A DNA stretch of 64,000 nt, from NCBI GenBank assembly GCA_963977185.1, contig CAXBNV010000002.1:1-64000 (forward strand). Direction: 5' to 3'. The notes under the pieces are model-generated. The model saw only the letters and a program-made list of their open reading frames with translations. It made no database searches and was not told where the DNA came from. The first letter of the stretch is position 1; each line of letters begins with the position of its first letter. Shown piece after piece: positions 27,245-36,790 of this stretch. Position numbers and translations under genes: made by a program. The stretch is from CAXBNV01 sp963977185 (GTDB taxonomy: Bacteria; Pseudomonadota; Gammaproteobacteria; JAGOUU01).

Positions 27245-29068
27245 CTAACTTATATTAATGACTTTACTTTTTTTGATCTTTGCCCATGGCAAGTTTCTCT
27301 TAATTTTATTATCATCTGATAAATTCAGTTTTCCTGTCATGCCGTTTATCACCATAAAAGGCATTTGCTCTATGTCATATAATTTCAAAGATAAATTATA
27401 AGCATCCATTCCTAAAGCAAATAACCTTCTATTTTTTATCATCGACTTAGACATCTGTTCTGTAAGATATTGCTTATAATTAAATTCATTATTTGTAATA
27501 TTTTCAGGCAAGTTTCCTGGAATATCACAGAATTGAACGTTGTTTAAATCATTATTGTTATTATCAAACGTTTTTTCATTAAATACGCTTGATATAGCAA
27601 AAACTGGAATGTCACCGGCATAAAAATATTTAAGTAAAGGCACTACTTGTTTTGCTTGATTAGCAGGTAAAGCTAAAAAAATACTATCAATATCATTACG
27701 TCTTTGAGGAACGTGAATTAATTTAGCTCCTAATATTTGAGATAATTTATATTTTCTAAAATTACTATTATCAATACCCAAAAGCTTTCTGATTTTTTCT
27801 TGATAATTTAAACTATCGTCCATTAAACCTGTATCAATAACATTATTATTTAATTCATCTTGTTTTGACTTAAAAGCCTTATAAACTCTATCACCCCAAG
27901 AGCTTTTTTCTGTTATTACTAAAACATTTTTATAACCTAAATTATTGAGTCGTGCTGAAACTTGCTCAGCCTCGTCTTCAGCTGAAATACCAAACTGAAA
28001 AACACTGTCATTAGAGCCTGTTTCTGTATAATTTAAAGCTAAAACTTTAGTTTGATTATTTTTTTTATCTTTAATAACTTTGTTAACTTCAGACTTTATT
28101 AATGGCCCAACTATCACATCGGCATCGATACTATTGATGTCATAATTACTCGCACTATCAATAATAGATATAGATACATTGTTATTATTTATATTATTAT
28201 AATAAGCTGATAAAAAACCCATCTTTATTGATTCGGCAATTGATTTATATTTACCAGACGTTGGTAGTAACAATACAATTTTGTTTACTTTATAAGGTTT
28301 AGATGAAGAGTTTAAATTATTCGACTTTTTATAACTACCTACATTAAAAAACTTAACGGCAGCATGATTAGGATTAGAATTATACCAATTATTTAATTTA
28401 TTATGGATTTCAACCGAATTATTATTAGAAGGCATGCTTCGTTCCTCTGAATTAAAAATTAAAGCAATTTCAAGCCAGCCTTGCATTTGACTATCATTAC
28501 TATATTGCCTTTTTAAGTTTAACATCTGGCTTTTACTTAGTTTAACTAAACCATCCCATATCTGCTTGTTATTGTCTTTTATCACATCAAGGCCTGATGA
28601 ACTATCTATATAATTAACATACTTGATTTGAGCCGCAACAGCATCTTCAGTTTTATTTAAAGCATAATTAATGTGATATTTTAATTTATAATAACTAGCT
28701 AAATCATCCTTATTTTTCTGAATAGTTCCAACATTTATTTTATTTAGAAAAGACAATGCATTTTGAAGTTTTAAAATTTCAAAATTATATTTAGACTGCA
28801 TTAAATTATACTTACATAATTGCTCTTTATTAAAACTTGATTGGTCTAATGCAGATAGCAGAGCATCGGCTTTATTATATAATTTACCATCAATATACTT
28901 ATTAGCAGCCTGAAACAAATGAGTTAATTTTATATTTTCATCATTATCAACTTGAACTTGATCAATATAAGAATCACCTTGCTTTATATTTTTAATATTT
29001 GTATTCTGATTTGAACAGTTATTTATAAATAAAACTAAAAAAAGTAAAAAAAGCGCTTTAATTTTCAT
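27245..29068 (-). CDS. lpoA: Penicillin-binding protein activator lipoprotein LpoA
   Basis: An outer-membrane lipoprotein that activates the peptidoglycan synthase PBP1A. I choose the start at 29068 (MKIKALFLLF), giving 607 residues and a lipoprotein signal ending FINNC; an ATG six codons upstream is also in frame. The N-terminal ~240 residues are TPR-like helices. From about 265 a periplasmic-binding-protein-like domain follows (KIVLLLPTSGKYKSIAESIKMGF, DVIVGPL, NYTETGSNDSVFQFGISAEDEAE). It is divergent from rsmI, as in E. coli, and heads the operon that runs to metQ. Confidence 0.9.
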   Translation of the reverse strand: MKIKALFLLFLVLFINNCSNQNTNIKNIKQGDSYIDQVQVDNDENIKLTHLFQAANKYIDGKLYNKADALLSALDQSSFNKEQLCKYNLMQSKYNFEILKLQNALSFLNKINVGTIQKNKDDLASYYKLKYHINYALNKTEDAVAAQIKYVNYIDSSSGLDVIKDNNKQIWDGLVKLSKSQMLNLKRQYSNDSQMQGWLEIALIFNSEERSMPSNNNSVEIHNKLNNWYNSNPNHAAVKFFNVGSYKKSNNLNSSSKPYKVNKIVLLLPTSGKYKSIAESIKMGFLSAYYNNINNNNVSISIIDSASNYDINSIDADVIVGPLIKSEVNKVIKDKKNNQTKVLALNYTETGSNDSVFQFGISAEDEAEQVSARLNNLGYKNVLVITEKSSWGDRVYKAFKSKQDELNNNVIDTGLMDDSLNYQEKIRKLLGIDNSNFRKYKLSQILGAKLIHVPQRRNDIDSIFLALPANQAKQVVPLLKYFYAGDIPVFAISSVFNEKTFDNNNNDLNNVQFCDIPGNLPENITNNEFNYKQYLTEQMSKSMIKNRRLFALGMDAYNLSLKLYDIEQMPFMVINGMTGKLNLSDDNKIKRNLPWAKIKKSKVINIS

Positions 29069-29163
29069 ACCAGCAAGCCAGATCATTAATTTATTAATTA
29101 CACATTATCCTATATAATAACTCAATATTTTATTTAATCACATATAATTTTATTATTCTAAAT

Positions 29164-30045
29164 ATGCAGTCACCTCAAACAACTTTCGGTACACTTTATC
29201 TAGTTGCAACACCTATAGGTAATTTACAAGATATCACTTTAAGAGCCATAGAAATTTTGAAAACTAGCGACTTAATTTTAGCTGAAGATACAAGACATAG
29301 TAAAATTTTACTACAAAAATATCAAATAGAGACCAAAACTCATTCTTTACATAAATTTAATGAGCAAGCTAAATCTAAATATTGCATAGAATTATTAACC
29401 TCTGGTAAAAACCTTGCTCTAATAAGTGACGCTGGCACACCTTTGATCTCTGATCCTGGCTATGAATTAGTAAAACTATGCCATGAATCTAATATAATAG
29501 TCTCAAGTATACCTGGCCCATGCGCTGTAATTACAGCATTAACAATGTCTGGTCTACCATGCAGTAACTTTACTTTTAATGGTTTTTTACCTAATAAATC
29601 TGGTCAAAGAATAACTATTTTTAAAAAACTGTTAAATAATTCAAATACACAAATTTTTTATGAGTCCCCTAAAAGATTATTAAAAACTTTAGATGATCTT
29701 AAAACCATATTTAACAAAGATAAAATAATTTCAGTTTCAAAAGAGCTAACTAAACAGTTCGAGCAAACTATAACTGATAATATAGAAAATATAATTGTTT
29801 TTTTTAATGAACATCCTGAAAAGCTAAAAGGAGAATTTGTATTAATTATATCAGGCGCTGAACAAAAACTCAGCGATGATACTAATCCAGATACTGAAAT
29901 TTCTTTAGATAATTTAATTAACTTATTGCTAGATAATAATATCCCTTTAAAACAAAGCGTTAAAATAGCCTCTGAACTTACTAATGTTAATAAAAATACC
30001 GTTTATCAAAAAGCATTAGAAATGAAAGAAAAAGACGAATTTTAG
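29164..30045 (+). CDS. rsmI: 16S rRNA (cytidine-1402-2'-O) methyltransferase RsmI
   Basis: A SAM-dependent methyltransferase acting on C1402 of 16S rRNA. The 293 residues carry the family motifs TLYLVATPIGNLQDITLRAI, AEDTRHSKILL, LISDAGTPLISDPGYELV and IPGPCAVITALTMSGLP. A further C-terminal domain is present (NNIPLKQSVKIASELTNVNKN). It is divergently transcribed from lpoA across 95 bases, a conserved gammaproteobacterial arrangement. No RNase P RNA gene accompanies it here. Confidence 0.97.
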   Translation: MQSPQTTFGTLYLVATPIGNLQDITLRAIEILKTSDLILAEDTRHSKILLQKYQIETKTHSLHKFNEQAKSKYCIELLTSGKNLALISDAGTPLISDPGYELVKLCHESNIIVSSIPGPCAVITALTMSGLPCSNFTFNGFLPNKSGQRITIFKKLLNNSNTQIFYESPKRLLKTLDDLKTIFNKDKIISVSKELTKQFEQTITDNIENIIVFFNEHPEKLKGEFVLIISGAEQKLSDDTNPDTEISLDNLINLLLDNNIPLKQSVKIASELTNVNKNTVYQKALEMKEKDEF

Positions 30046-30075
30046 TTTATAATCTATTAAATAACTATAAAATAA

Positions 30076-30612
30076 CTAACTTTTATTTAATAAATTATCT
30101 TCATACTTAACTAAAAATTTCTTTTTCCCAAAAGCTATACTTGCTGGAATTAATGCAAAATGCAACCATCTGACAAGAGCTGCAGCAATAACAAAAGGAA
30201 AAAACTTAATCTTAGTTAAGCCTGCAGCAATAGTAAATACTTTAAAAGGAGGAAAAGGTAAAATACTTGCCGGTAATAAAACTAATAATCCCCATTCTTG
30301 AAACCAATGCTCTACCTTAGTAAACTCTGATAAATAACCAAATTTGATAATATAAGGCATTATAACTGAGATCAAATAATAGCCCATTATATAACCTATT
30401 ATACTGCCAATAACAGCTCCAATTGTTGCAACAAACGAAAAGTACCAGCTTTTTTTAGTATTAGCCAATGACATAGGAATTAGTAAAACTAAAGGAGAGA
30501 TAGGTAAAATACATGATTCAAGAATAGACAACACAACTAAAATCCACATAGCCCATGGTTTATCTAAATTTGCATATATTTTTCTGTAAATATTTTTTGT
30601 AAATTCAATCAC
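30076..30612 (-). CDS. DedA/VTT-family membrane protein (YqaA-like)
   Basis: A 178-residue inner-membrane protein with about four to five hydrophobic segments. The re-entrant family motifs are recognisable: ESCILPISPLVLLIPMSLAN near the start and LLVLLPASILPFPPFKVFTIAAG in the middle. The short form resembles YqaA in particular. DedA-family proteins act in lipid-carrier (undecaprenyl phosphate) recycling and membrane homeostasis; the exact role of this subfamily is unknown. It is convergent with rsmI, and its ATG lies beside a plain 280-base AT-rich gap. Confidence 0.87.
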   Translation of the reverse strand: MIEFTKNIYRKIYANLDKPWAMWILVVLSILESCILPISPLVLLIPMSLANTKKSWYFSFVATIGAVIGSIIGYIMGYYLISVIMPYIIKFGYLSEFTKVEHWFQEWGLLVLLPASILPFPPFKVFTIAAGLTKIKFFPFVIAAALVRWLHFALIPASIAFGKKKFLVKYEDNLLNKS

Positions 30613-30892
30613 TTAAGGCACCAAGTAAAGTTCAACAAAACAGCTCTATAATTTATTTATAGAATACCATTTTTCATATTTCTTTTAAGCTAACAAATAT
30701 GAATTTATCAATTTAACATAAATAAAATAATTATACCACTAAGTTCTGTAATTAACTAAATAGTGTTAAAATATTATATTTTAATCCAAATAATTTTTAA
30801 TCTAAACAATTTGCTAATTATTTAATTACTATATAATATTTATATATCTCGTAAAAACAAATATTTAACACTAAATATACACAGGATTATAA

Positions 30893-31885
30893 ATGCTAGA
30901 ATACATATCAGAATATATTTTATTTTTAGTTGAAACTTTGACTATAGTATTATCTATAGCTGGAGGCCTAATAATAGTTATTGCTTTTGCGGCTAAATCT
31001 AAATTAGAGATGCAAGATGGCGCAATTAAAATTAAAAATTTAAATAAAAAATATAAAGAGCAAATCAGAAAAATTAAAGAAAAAACTTTATCAAAAACAG
31101 AATTAAAAGATTTTTTAAAAAATGATAAAAAATCTAAAAAACAAATAAAAAGCAAACCCAAGCTTTTTGTAATAGATTTTAATGGCGATATTAAAGCAAG
31201 CGACGTAGAATCATTAAGAAAAAAAATTAGCGCTATTATTTTAACAGCGGATTCAAAAAAAGATGAAGTATTATTAAATCTTGAAAGTCCCGGCGGCATG
31301 GTTCATGGTTATGGTCTTGCTGCAGCTGAGTTAGCTCGTCTTAGAGATAAAAAAATCAAATTAACTATTGCAGTAGATAAAGTTGCCGCAAGCGGTGGAT
31401 ACCTTATGGCGTCAATAGCAAATAAAATTATTGCAGCGCCATTTGCTATTGTTGGCTCAATTGGTGTTATTGCACAAATTCCAAATTTTAATAAATTACT
31501 AAAAAAACATAATGTTGATTTTGAACAACATACTGCTGGAGAATATAAAAGGACTTTAACTATTTTTGGTGAAAATACAGATGAAGGACGAGCTAAATTC
31601 CAAGAAGAATTAGAAGGAACCCATGTTCTTTTCAAAGAATATTTAGAAACTTATAGAGAAAAATTAGATATCGATAAAGTTGCAACTGGAGAGCATTGGT
31701 ATGCTAAACAGGCTATTGATTTAAATCTTGTTGATGAAATTTTAACAAGTGATGACTTTATATTAAACTCTCTTGATAAATTTGATATTTTTAGTTTAAA
31801 TTTTAAACAAAAAAAATCTTTTTTTGAAAAGCTTAATGGATCTGCTAGTAGTTTATTAATGAATATTTTACATAGATATAATTAA
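30893..31885 (+). CDS. sohB: Inner-membrane signal-peptide-peptidase-like protease SohB
   Basis: A family S49 serine protease of 330 residues. The N-terminus has one membrane helix (about 10-35), then a Lys-rich linker and the protease domain. The catalytic Ser is in VAASGGYLMASIANKI (about 168) and the general-base Lys in AGEYKRTLTIFGENTDEGR (about 218), the spacing seen in short SppA/SohB enzymes. FAIVGSIGVIAQIPNF is also typical. AGGA lies six bases before the ATG. SohB is thought to clear cleaved signal peptides or damaged membrane proteins. Confidence 0.95.
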   Translation: MLEYISEYILFLVETLTIVLSIAGGLIIVIAFAAKSKLEMQDGAIKIKNLNKKYKEQIRKIKEKTLSKTELKDFLKNDKKSKKQIKSKPKLFVIDFNGDIKASDVESLRKKISAIILTADSKKDEVLLNLESPGGMVHGYGLAAAELARLRDKKIKLTIAVDKVAASGGYLMASIANKIIAAPFAIVGSIGVIAQIPNFNKLLKKHNVDFEQHTAGEYKRTLTIFGENTDEGRAKFQEELEGTHVLFKEYLETYREKLDIDKVATGEHWYAKQAIDLNLVDEILTSDDFILNSLDKFDIFSLNFKQKKSFFEKLNGSASSLLMNILHRYN

Positions 31886-31925
31886 TACCAAACTCTGTAA
31901 ATTTAAGTTTTATTAAGCAATGCTC

Positions 31926-31953
31926 CTCCCAAGTGTCATCATCCACTTGGGAG
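31926..31953. terminator. Perfect 10-bp hairpin downstream of sohB (no T-tract)
   Basis: CTCCCAAGTG (31926-31935) pairs with CACTTGGGAG (31944-31953) around TCATCATC. It is unusually GC-rich for this genome and lies 41 bases after the sohB stop. No T-run follows on either strand, so it is an atypical terminator or an RNA-stabilising 3' end. Confidence 0.5.
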
Positions 31954-32105
31954 TAACTCATCCTCATTTTGGAATATGTTATAAATAATTATCATGTCAC
32001 AACATATTTAATAAAACTACCTTATAGCTAAATTATTAAATTAATATATATATTATCCCGATATTATAATTATAAAATAAATAATTATAATTATCTGAGA
32101 TACCA

Positions 32106-32507
32106 ATGCGTTCCAAAAAAACACTTAATACAGCAATAAAAAATTTTTTGATTTTAATCAGCATTAGTTTATTTATTTTAATAATATTATTAATCTTCTC
32201 AAAAAAACATTCATGTTTTTCAGATCAAAAATCAGCAATATTAGACAAATATAACCCTATATGTACCGTTTCGGGAAATTATATGCCACTACAAAAATGG
32301 GAGATAGCTAAATATTCATGGTGTACGACTAAAGACGGCATTATCATACCAAATACATATAAAAAAATAAATTCACAAAATACAGAAAAATATAATTATT
32401 ATAAAGATATAAGATTCAATGAGTGTGTAGAAGTTAGAAAAAATATGAGCATAAATCAAAAATTAATTGTCTTAATAGGAAAAATATATAGCCCATATAT
32501 CTCTTAA
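32106..32507 (+). CDS. Small membrane-anchored orphan protein, 133 residues
   Basis: Function not recognised. One strong membrane helix (about 14-33, FLILISISLFILIILLIF) follows a basic N-terminus, so residues from about 35 probably face the periplasm. That domain has four Cys (FSDQ- and WCTT-flanked residues among them), consistent with disulfides, and a conserved-looking WEIAKYSWCTTKDGIIIP. It stands alone between sohB and the convergent zapE. About 110 bases upstream is a half Fur-like sequence (AATAATTATCAT), judged too weak to call. Confidence 0.6.
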   Translation: MRSKKTLNTAIKNFLILISISLFILIILLIFSKKHSCFSDQKSAILDKYNPICTVSGNYMPLQKWEIAKYSWCTTKDGIIIPNTYKKINSQNTEKYNYYKDIRFNECVEVRKNMSINQKLIVLIGKIYSPYIS

Positions 32508-32576
32508 TTTAGATATTAATTAAATAATAAAAAATATTATCTTATGCATATAAATAAATTATACCTAACAAAGCGC

Positions 32577-33695
32577 CTAAATTTTAAAAATATGTTTATT
32601 AGTCATTTCAATAATTCTACTTTTAGTCCTTAAAAAAGATTTTGCTAATGACTTATCATTATAAATATCATCAATAGACTTACTATATGATGATACTATA
32701 ATAGAAATATTATTATCATATAAAACATCTATTAAATTGATAAATCTTTTAGCTGCACTTAAATTTTCATCTATTAAAACAGGAATATCACTAATCAATA
32801 TAGTTTTATATAATCTAGCTATTTCTAAATAATCATCAGATGATCTATTTGTATCGCAAATAGATGAAAAGTTAACCCAAAGAACTTTAGGGCTTTTAGC
32901 AATAATAGAAACTTTTCGATCATTAATAATTATACTTTTTTCTATATCAGCATTATGACCTGCCAATTTAGAAAAATATTTGCCTAATATTTTTGAGCTA
33001 TCTTTAGCTATATAATTGTACAAACTGTGGGAGCTTAAAAAAGAACGTCTATAATCATTCTCGCTTTCAAGAAATATAGTTTTGTTATAATTCTTAATTA
33101 AAGTTATAGCATCTAAGAAATATTCTCTTTGCAGGCCATTTAAATACAAATTATCAGGTTTGGTATTTGAAGTGGTAACTAAAACAATTTTATATTTAAC
33201 AAAAGCTTTTAGAATATTATATAAAATCATTGCATCTGCAATATCTTCAACTATAAATTCATCAAGAACTAAAATTTTAAAACTTTTTGAAAACTTTTCA
33301 ATATAATGATCAACTGGATCAACTATATTTTCTAATAATTTTAATCCTTGATGAAACTCATACATAAACTGATGAAAATGTATGCGCTTTTTTTGTTTAA
33401 TTGGTAAATTATTAAAAAATAGATCAACTAAAAAAGTTTTACCTAGCCCAACTCCGCCCCATAAATATACACCTGATATAATGTTATTTTTATGTTTTAT
33501 TTTGTTAAATACATTATAAATATTATTTTTAACTTTATTAAAAAAATTATGCTTTATTCTTTTAGCTTTTATATTATATTTCTGGTTTAAAATATCAGAT
33601 AATTCTTGAAAAGCAGATAATACCTCGACCTGCATTTCATCATATTCATAATTTAAGCTTAAGATCTGTTGTTTATATATTTCTAGTAATCTCAC
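32577..33695 (-). CDS. zapE: Cell-division AFG1-like ATPase ZapE
   Basis: An AAA-type ATPase of the AFG1/ZapE family that associates with the divisome and affects the Z-ring. The 372 residues contain Walker A GGVGLGKTFLVDLFF (about 77-91), the family motif HFHQFMYEFHQGL, Walker B LVLDEFIVEDIADAMIL, and sensor-like VTTSNTKPDNLYLNGLQR. The C-terminal FLRTKSRIIEM is also typical. It is a single gene, divergent from the small membrane protein at 33780. Confidence 0.95.
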   Translation of the reverse strand: MRLLEIYKQQILSLNYEYDEMQVEVLSAFQELSDILNQKYNIKAKRIKHNFFNKVKNNIYNVFNKIKHKNNIISGVYLWGGVGLGKTFLVDLFFNNLPIKQKKRIHFHQFMYEFHQGLKLLENIVDPVDHYIEKFSKSFKILVLDEFIVEDIADAMILYNILKAFVKYKIVLVTTSNTKPDNLYLNGLQREYFLDAITLIKNYNKTIFLESENDYRRSFLSSHSLYNYIAKDSSKILGKYFSKLAGHNADIEKSIIINDRKVSIIAKSPKVLWVNFSSICDTNRSSDDYLEIARLYKTILISDIPVLIDENLSAAKRFINLIDVLYDNNISIIVSSYSKSIDDIYNDKSLAKSFLRTKSRIIEMTNKHIFKI

Positions 33696-33779
33696 TAAAT
33701 ATACCTAATAATTATCGCCAATATAAACATTTTGCGGTAAAATGCTCTTTTATCAATTATATATCAGAGCGCCAATAAT

Positions 33780-33965
33780 ATGAAAAAAAAATCCAATGTA
33801 TCAAAACCATCTCTATCAAAAAAAGCCAAATTAACACTAATATTTTGCTTAACCTTTGTTACATTATTTTTTAGCATTACAATTATCAAAAGAGAAACAA
33901 CTATTAATTCAGATGCAAGATTACTTGATAAAGAATCACCTTATAAAAAATATAGTAATCCTTAA
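33780..33965 (+). CDS. Small single-pass membrane protein, 61 residues
   Basis: A basic N-terminus rich in Lys and Ser (1-20) is followed by one membrane helix (LTLIFCLTFVTLFFSITII) and a short polar tail. The gene is not recognised. No clear ribosome-binding site precedes it, but the clean basic-hydrophobic-polar layout looks like a real bitopic protein. It lies between zapE (divergent) and the Smr gene. Confidence 0.5.
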   Translation: MKKKSNVSKPSLSKKAKLTLIFCLTFVTLFFSITIIKRETTINSDARLLDKESPYKKYSNP

Positions 33966-34157
33966 TAACAGATAATCTACATATTGGATAATATATATAC
34001 AGGTAGGTTAACTCATTGATTAATAAGTTTATATTTGACTTAACCACAACTTGTTACAATATTTGCTCTATTGATATGTTAACAGCTAAGAGATATCTTA
34101 CAATTATGTAAGTTTTAAGATTAATTCATCTTAAGTTATACTTTAACCCTGTGCATA

Positions 34158-34166
34158 TGTGGATAA
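34158..34166. promoter_or_regulatory. Perfect DnaA-box sequence
   Basis: TGTGGATAA is the exact reverse complement of the consensus TTATCCACA and lies 31 bases before the Smr gene. A one-mismatch copy (TTAACCACA) is at 34041-34049 in the same 232-base AT-rich gap. Two sites are too few to call an origin, and there is no dnaA or mnmG beside them; they might be DnaA-responsive regulatory sites. Confidence 0.4.
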
Positions 34167-34197
34167 CTAAAAATTAACATTCAAAGTTTAACGAGTT

Positions 34198-34758
34198 ATG
34201 TCTGATGATAATGGTATAAGTTGGTTTGAGAAAGCAATGGCTGATACAAAACCTCTTAAAAACAAGAATAAAAAACATGTGAATAATATTTATGAAAAAT
34301 CGATTAAAATAAATAATAAAACTATAATACAACCTAAATCTGACAATAATATAACATTAGAAGATATAATTTATAAATCTATAGATATTCAGCCTTTTTA
34401 TACAGAAGAAATTGATCTAATTTTATCTCCAGAATGCCATATTGAATTTAAACACCCAAGTATTAACTATAAATTATTTAAAAATATAAAAAATAATGAC
34501 TTTATTTTAGATAGTTACTTGGATTTACATGGGTTTACTATCTTAGAGTCCGCTGAACTTTTGAGGGATTTTATTACTGGCGCTTTATACAATAAATATA
34601 GATTTATTAAAATAATCACAGGCAAAGGCCAACACGCTAAACTTAAAAATTATGTAGCTATGTGGCTAGAAGAAATACCATATATATTAGCATTTACCTC
34701 TGCACCTGCAGCTCATGGTGGACGAGGAGCTATAATAGTTTATCTTAAGAAATTATAA
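34198..34758 (+). CDS. Smr-domain endonuclease-like protein
   Basis: A protein of 186 residues with a Lys/Asn-rich N-terminal ~100 residues and a C-terminal Smr (small MutS-related) domain. The domain begins LDLHGFTILESAELLRDF (the LDLHG motif), followed by IKIITGKGQHAKLKNYV and AHGGRGAIIVYLK (normally HGGTGAlyV-like). This layout matches the SmrA/SmrB proteins of gammaproteobacteria. Such proteins nick or cleave DNA, or in the case of SmrB cut mRNA at collided ribosomes. Which type this is cannot be settled here. The last 14 bases overlap the end of metX. Confidence 0.88.
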   Translation: MSDDNGISWFEKAMADTKPLKNKNKKHVNNIYEKSIKINNKTIIQPKSDNNITLEDIIYKSIDIQPFYTEEIDLILSPECHIEFKHPSINYKLFKNIKNNDFILDSYLDLHGFTILESAELLRDFITGALYNKYRFIKIITGKGQHAKLKNYVAMWLEEIPYILAFTSAPAAHGGRGAIIVYLKKL

Positions 34759-35866
34759 ATTGACCTATATAATCTGAGTACTGTTTAGTTTCTATGAAAA
34801 AGCTATCATGCCCATAAGGAGTTTTATGTTTAATAAAACTAATATTTTTAAAAGATTTTTTTAACTCTAAATATAAATCTTCTTGTTGATAAGAAGGAAA
34901 TAATAAATCATTATCAATACTTACTAAAAATATTTTTGTTTTTGCCTTAGGAAATATATTTGTGTTTAATTTATTTTTACTTAAATCAAAATTGTCCATA
35001 CAATTGAGAATATACACATAACTATTCGCATCAAATGCTTTAGTAAATTTTTCTGCATTATATTCATAGTAGCTATAAATATTATCAGCATCTTTATTAG
35101 AAAACCTTTGGTTTAGCTCAGGAATACCCCGATAAAATAACAATCCTATTTTTCTTGCCAGTTTTAACCCAATTATTGGGTTTTTTTTATAAAAACCACA
35201 TAAATATTTTTGATCACTTAATATAGCTTCTTTTTGTACTATTCTATTAGCAATATTAAAAGAATAAGCTTTATAAGCTGTTGCACATAAAAATATTTTT
35301 TCTATCATATTTGGGGCAGATTGCAGCCATGTTAAAGAAATCATTCCACCCATTGAACTACCAAAAATAGCATAAAGCCTTTCAATTTTTAAATAACTTA
35401 ATAATTTTCTTTGAGAGTTTACTATATCTTTAAAGGTAACCTGCGGGAAATTTTTTAAATATGGAGCATTAGTTTCAGAATTAATACTGTTTAAACTAGG
35501 CCCAGATGATCCAAAACAACTCCCTAAATTATTAATACACAGAATATAATATTTATTTGTATCTAATGCTTTATTAGGACCAACAAAATTTTCCCACCAC
35601 CCTTCTGGCTCATCGTTTAAATTTTCTGTATCTATATTATTATGTCTTGCAACATGAGCTCCAACCGATAAAGAATGATGAATTAAAATAACATTACTTT
35701 TGTCTTTATTTAATTTACCATAAGATTCATATTGCAATTCTAAACTAGGTATAGCTTTCTTACTTTCAAAGTAAAATGGTTTATTAGATGTATATTTATA
35801 AACCCCTTTTGATAATTCAATTACAGATTCAGGCATGAGTTTAGCTTGTTTTATTTTCTGTTTCAT
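34745..35866 (-). CDS. metX: Homoserine O-acyltransferase MetX (alpha/beta hydrolase)
   Basis: The first committed enzyme of methionine synthesis from homoserine. The 373 residues have the alpha/beta-hydrolase nucleophile motif FGSSMGGMISL (Ser about 169), a late catalytic Asp in VSIDNDLLFP and His in YGHDSFF (about 353). The segment NLGSCFGSSGPSLNS matches the MetX substrate-binding loop, and ALDTNKYYILCINN precedes it. MetX-type enzymes use acetyl-CoA or succinyl-CoA; the choice cannot be read safely by eye. It is convergent and overlapping with the Smr gene. Confidence 0.92.
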   Translation of the reverse strand: MKQKIKQAKLMPESVIELSKGVYKYTSNKPFYFESKKAIPSLELQYESYGKLNKDKSNVILIHHSLSVGAHVARHNNIDTENLNDEPEGWWENFVGPNKALDTNKYYILCINNLGSCFGSSGPSLNSINSETNAPYLKNFPQVTFKDIVNSQRKLLSYLKIERLYAIFGSSMGGMISLTWLQSAPNMIEKIFLCATAYKAYSFNIANRIVQKEAILSDQKYLCGFYKKNPIIGLKLARKIGLLFYRGIPELNQRFSNKDADNIYSYYEYNAEKFTKAFDANSYVYILNCMDNFDLSKNKLNTNIFPKAKTKIFLVSIDNDLLFPSYQQEDLYLELKKSFKNISFIKHKTPYGHDSFFIETKQYSDYIGQFIIS

Positions 35867-35970
35867 AATTATTAATATAATCTATAATGTAACTATATCC
35901 AAATGGTATTACTTTTCATAACTAGCAATCTCATGAATAAATCGAATAATTGATTAAAAGGCAATTTAAA

Positions 35971-36771
35971 ATGGAAAACATTTACAATTATGAAACATTA
36001 AAAGTTGAAAGTATCTCTCATAAGAATAACAACATTTTTCAAGTGACTTTAAATAGAGAGCAAGCTTTAAATTCTTTAAATTTAACTATGCTAAATGAAT
36101 TAAGTAATCTTTTTGATAAAATTAAAAAAGATAATTCTATTAAAACTGTTTTAATAACAGGAGTCGGTAAATCTTTTTGTGCAGGAGCTGATATTACACA
36201 ACTTAAAATGTTAGATAAAGAAACTGGATATAGCTTTGCTACATCAGGCCAAGAAATATTTAATAAAATAGAAAATTTAGGCAAACCTGTCTTAGCTGCC
36301 ATTAATGGTTATTGTTTTGGTGGGGGGTTAGAGCTAGCAATGGCCTGCACAATAAGAATAGCCAGTGATAAAGCTTTATTTGGGCAGCCAGAAATTAAAC
36401 TTGGAATAATTCCAGGTTATGGCGGAACTCAAAGATTATCAAGATTAATAGGTAAAGGCAGAACAATCGATGTATGTCTTACAGGTGACAATATAAAACC
36501 AGAAGATGCTTTAAATTGGGGATTAATAACAAAAATTACTGATAATCAAGAATTACTTAACATCAGTTATGATGCCCTAATAAAATTAAACAAAATGCCT
36601 AGATTAGCTATGCAAAGCATTATTACAACTATAAACGAAGGCTTTAATTTGTACATGGATGAAGCATTAGAGTTAGAAGCTGAGCACTTTGCTAAATTAT
36701 GTAGCAAAGAAGATAAAAATATAGGAGTTGATGCTTTTTTAAGTAAACAAAAACCTGAATTTAAAGATTAG
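35971..36771 (+). CDS. Enoyl-CoA hydratase/isomerase (crotonase family)
   Basis: A crotonase-fold protein of 266 residues from the chosen ATG, which has AAAAGG nine bases upstream; a TTG seven codons earlier is also open but less likely. Motifs are GKSFCAGADITQLKML (oxyanion hole), AAINGYCFGGGLELAMAC (first catalytic Glu) and GQPEIKLGIIPGYGGTQRL (second catalytic Glu), so hydratase activity is likely. It probably hydrates trans-2-enoyl-CoA in fatty acid or butyrate metabolism. No other fatty-acid oxidation gene lies nearby. Confidence 0.93.
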   Translation: MENIYNYETLKVESISHKNNNIFQVTLNREQALNSLNLTMLNELSNLFDKIKKDNSIKTVLITGVGKSFCAGADITQLKMLDKETGYSFATSGQEIFNKIENLGKPVLAAINGYCFGGGLELAMACTIRIASDKALFGQPEIKLGIIPGYGGTQRLSRLIGKGRTIDVCLTGDNIKPEDALNWGLITKITDNQELLNISYDALIKLNKMPRLAMQSIITTINEGFNLYMDEALELEAEHFAKLCSKEDKNIGVDAFLSKQKPEFKD

Positions 36772-36790
36772 TAATTTAAAAATAATTTAA

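Noticed and set aside
30871..31635. Minus-strand open frames opposite sohB
   Set aside because: They are shadows of the sohB reading frame, which has clear catalytic motifs and a ribosome-binding site.
31984..32000. Fur box upstream of the small membrane protein at 32106
   Set aside because: Only the right half (AATAATTATCAT) matches; the left half has five or more mismatches and no promoter with proper spacing overlaps it.
33966..34197. Chromosomal origin of replication
   Set aside because: Only two DnaA-box-like sites, no 13-mer array I can recognise, no dnaA, dnaN, gyrB or mnmG nearby, and no change of gene-strand bias at this point.
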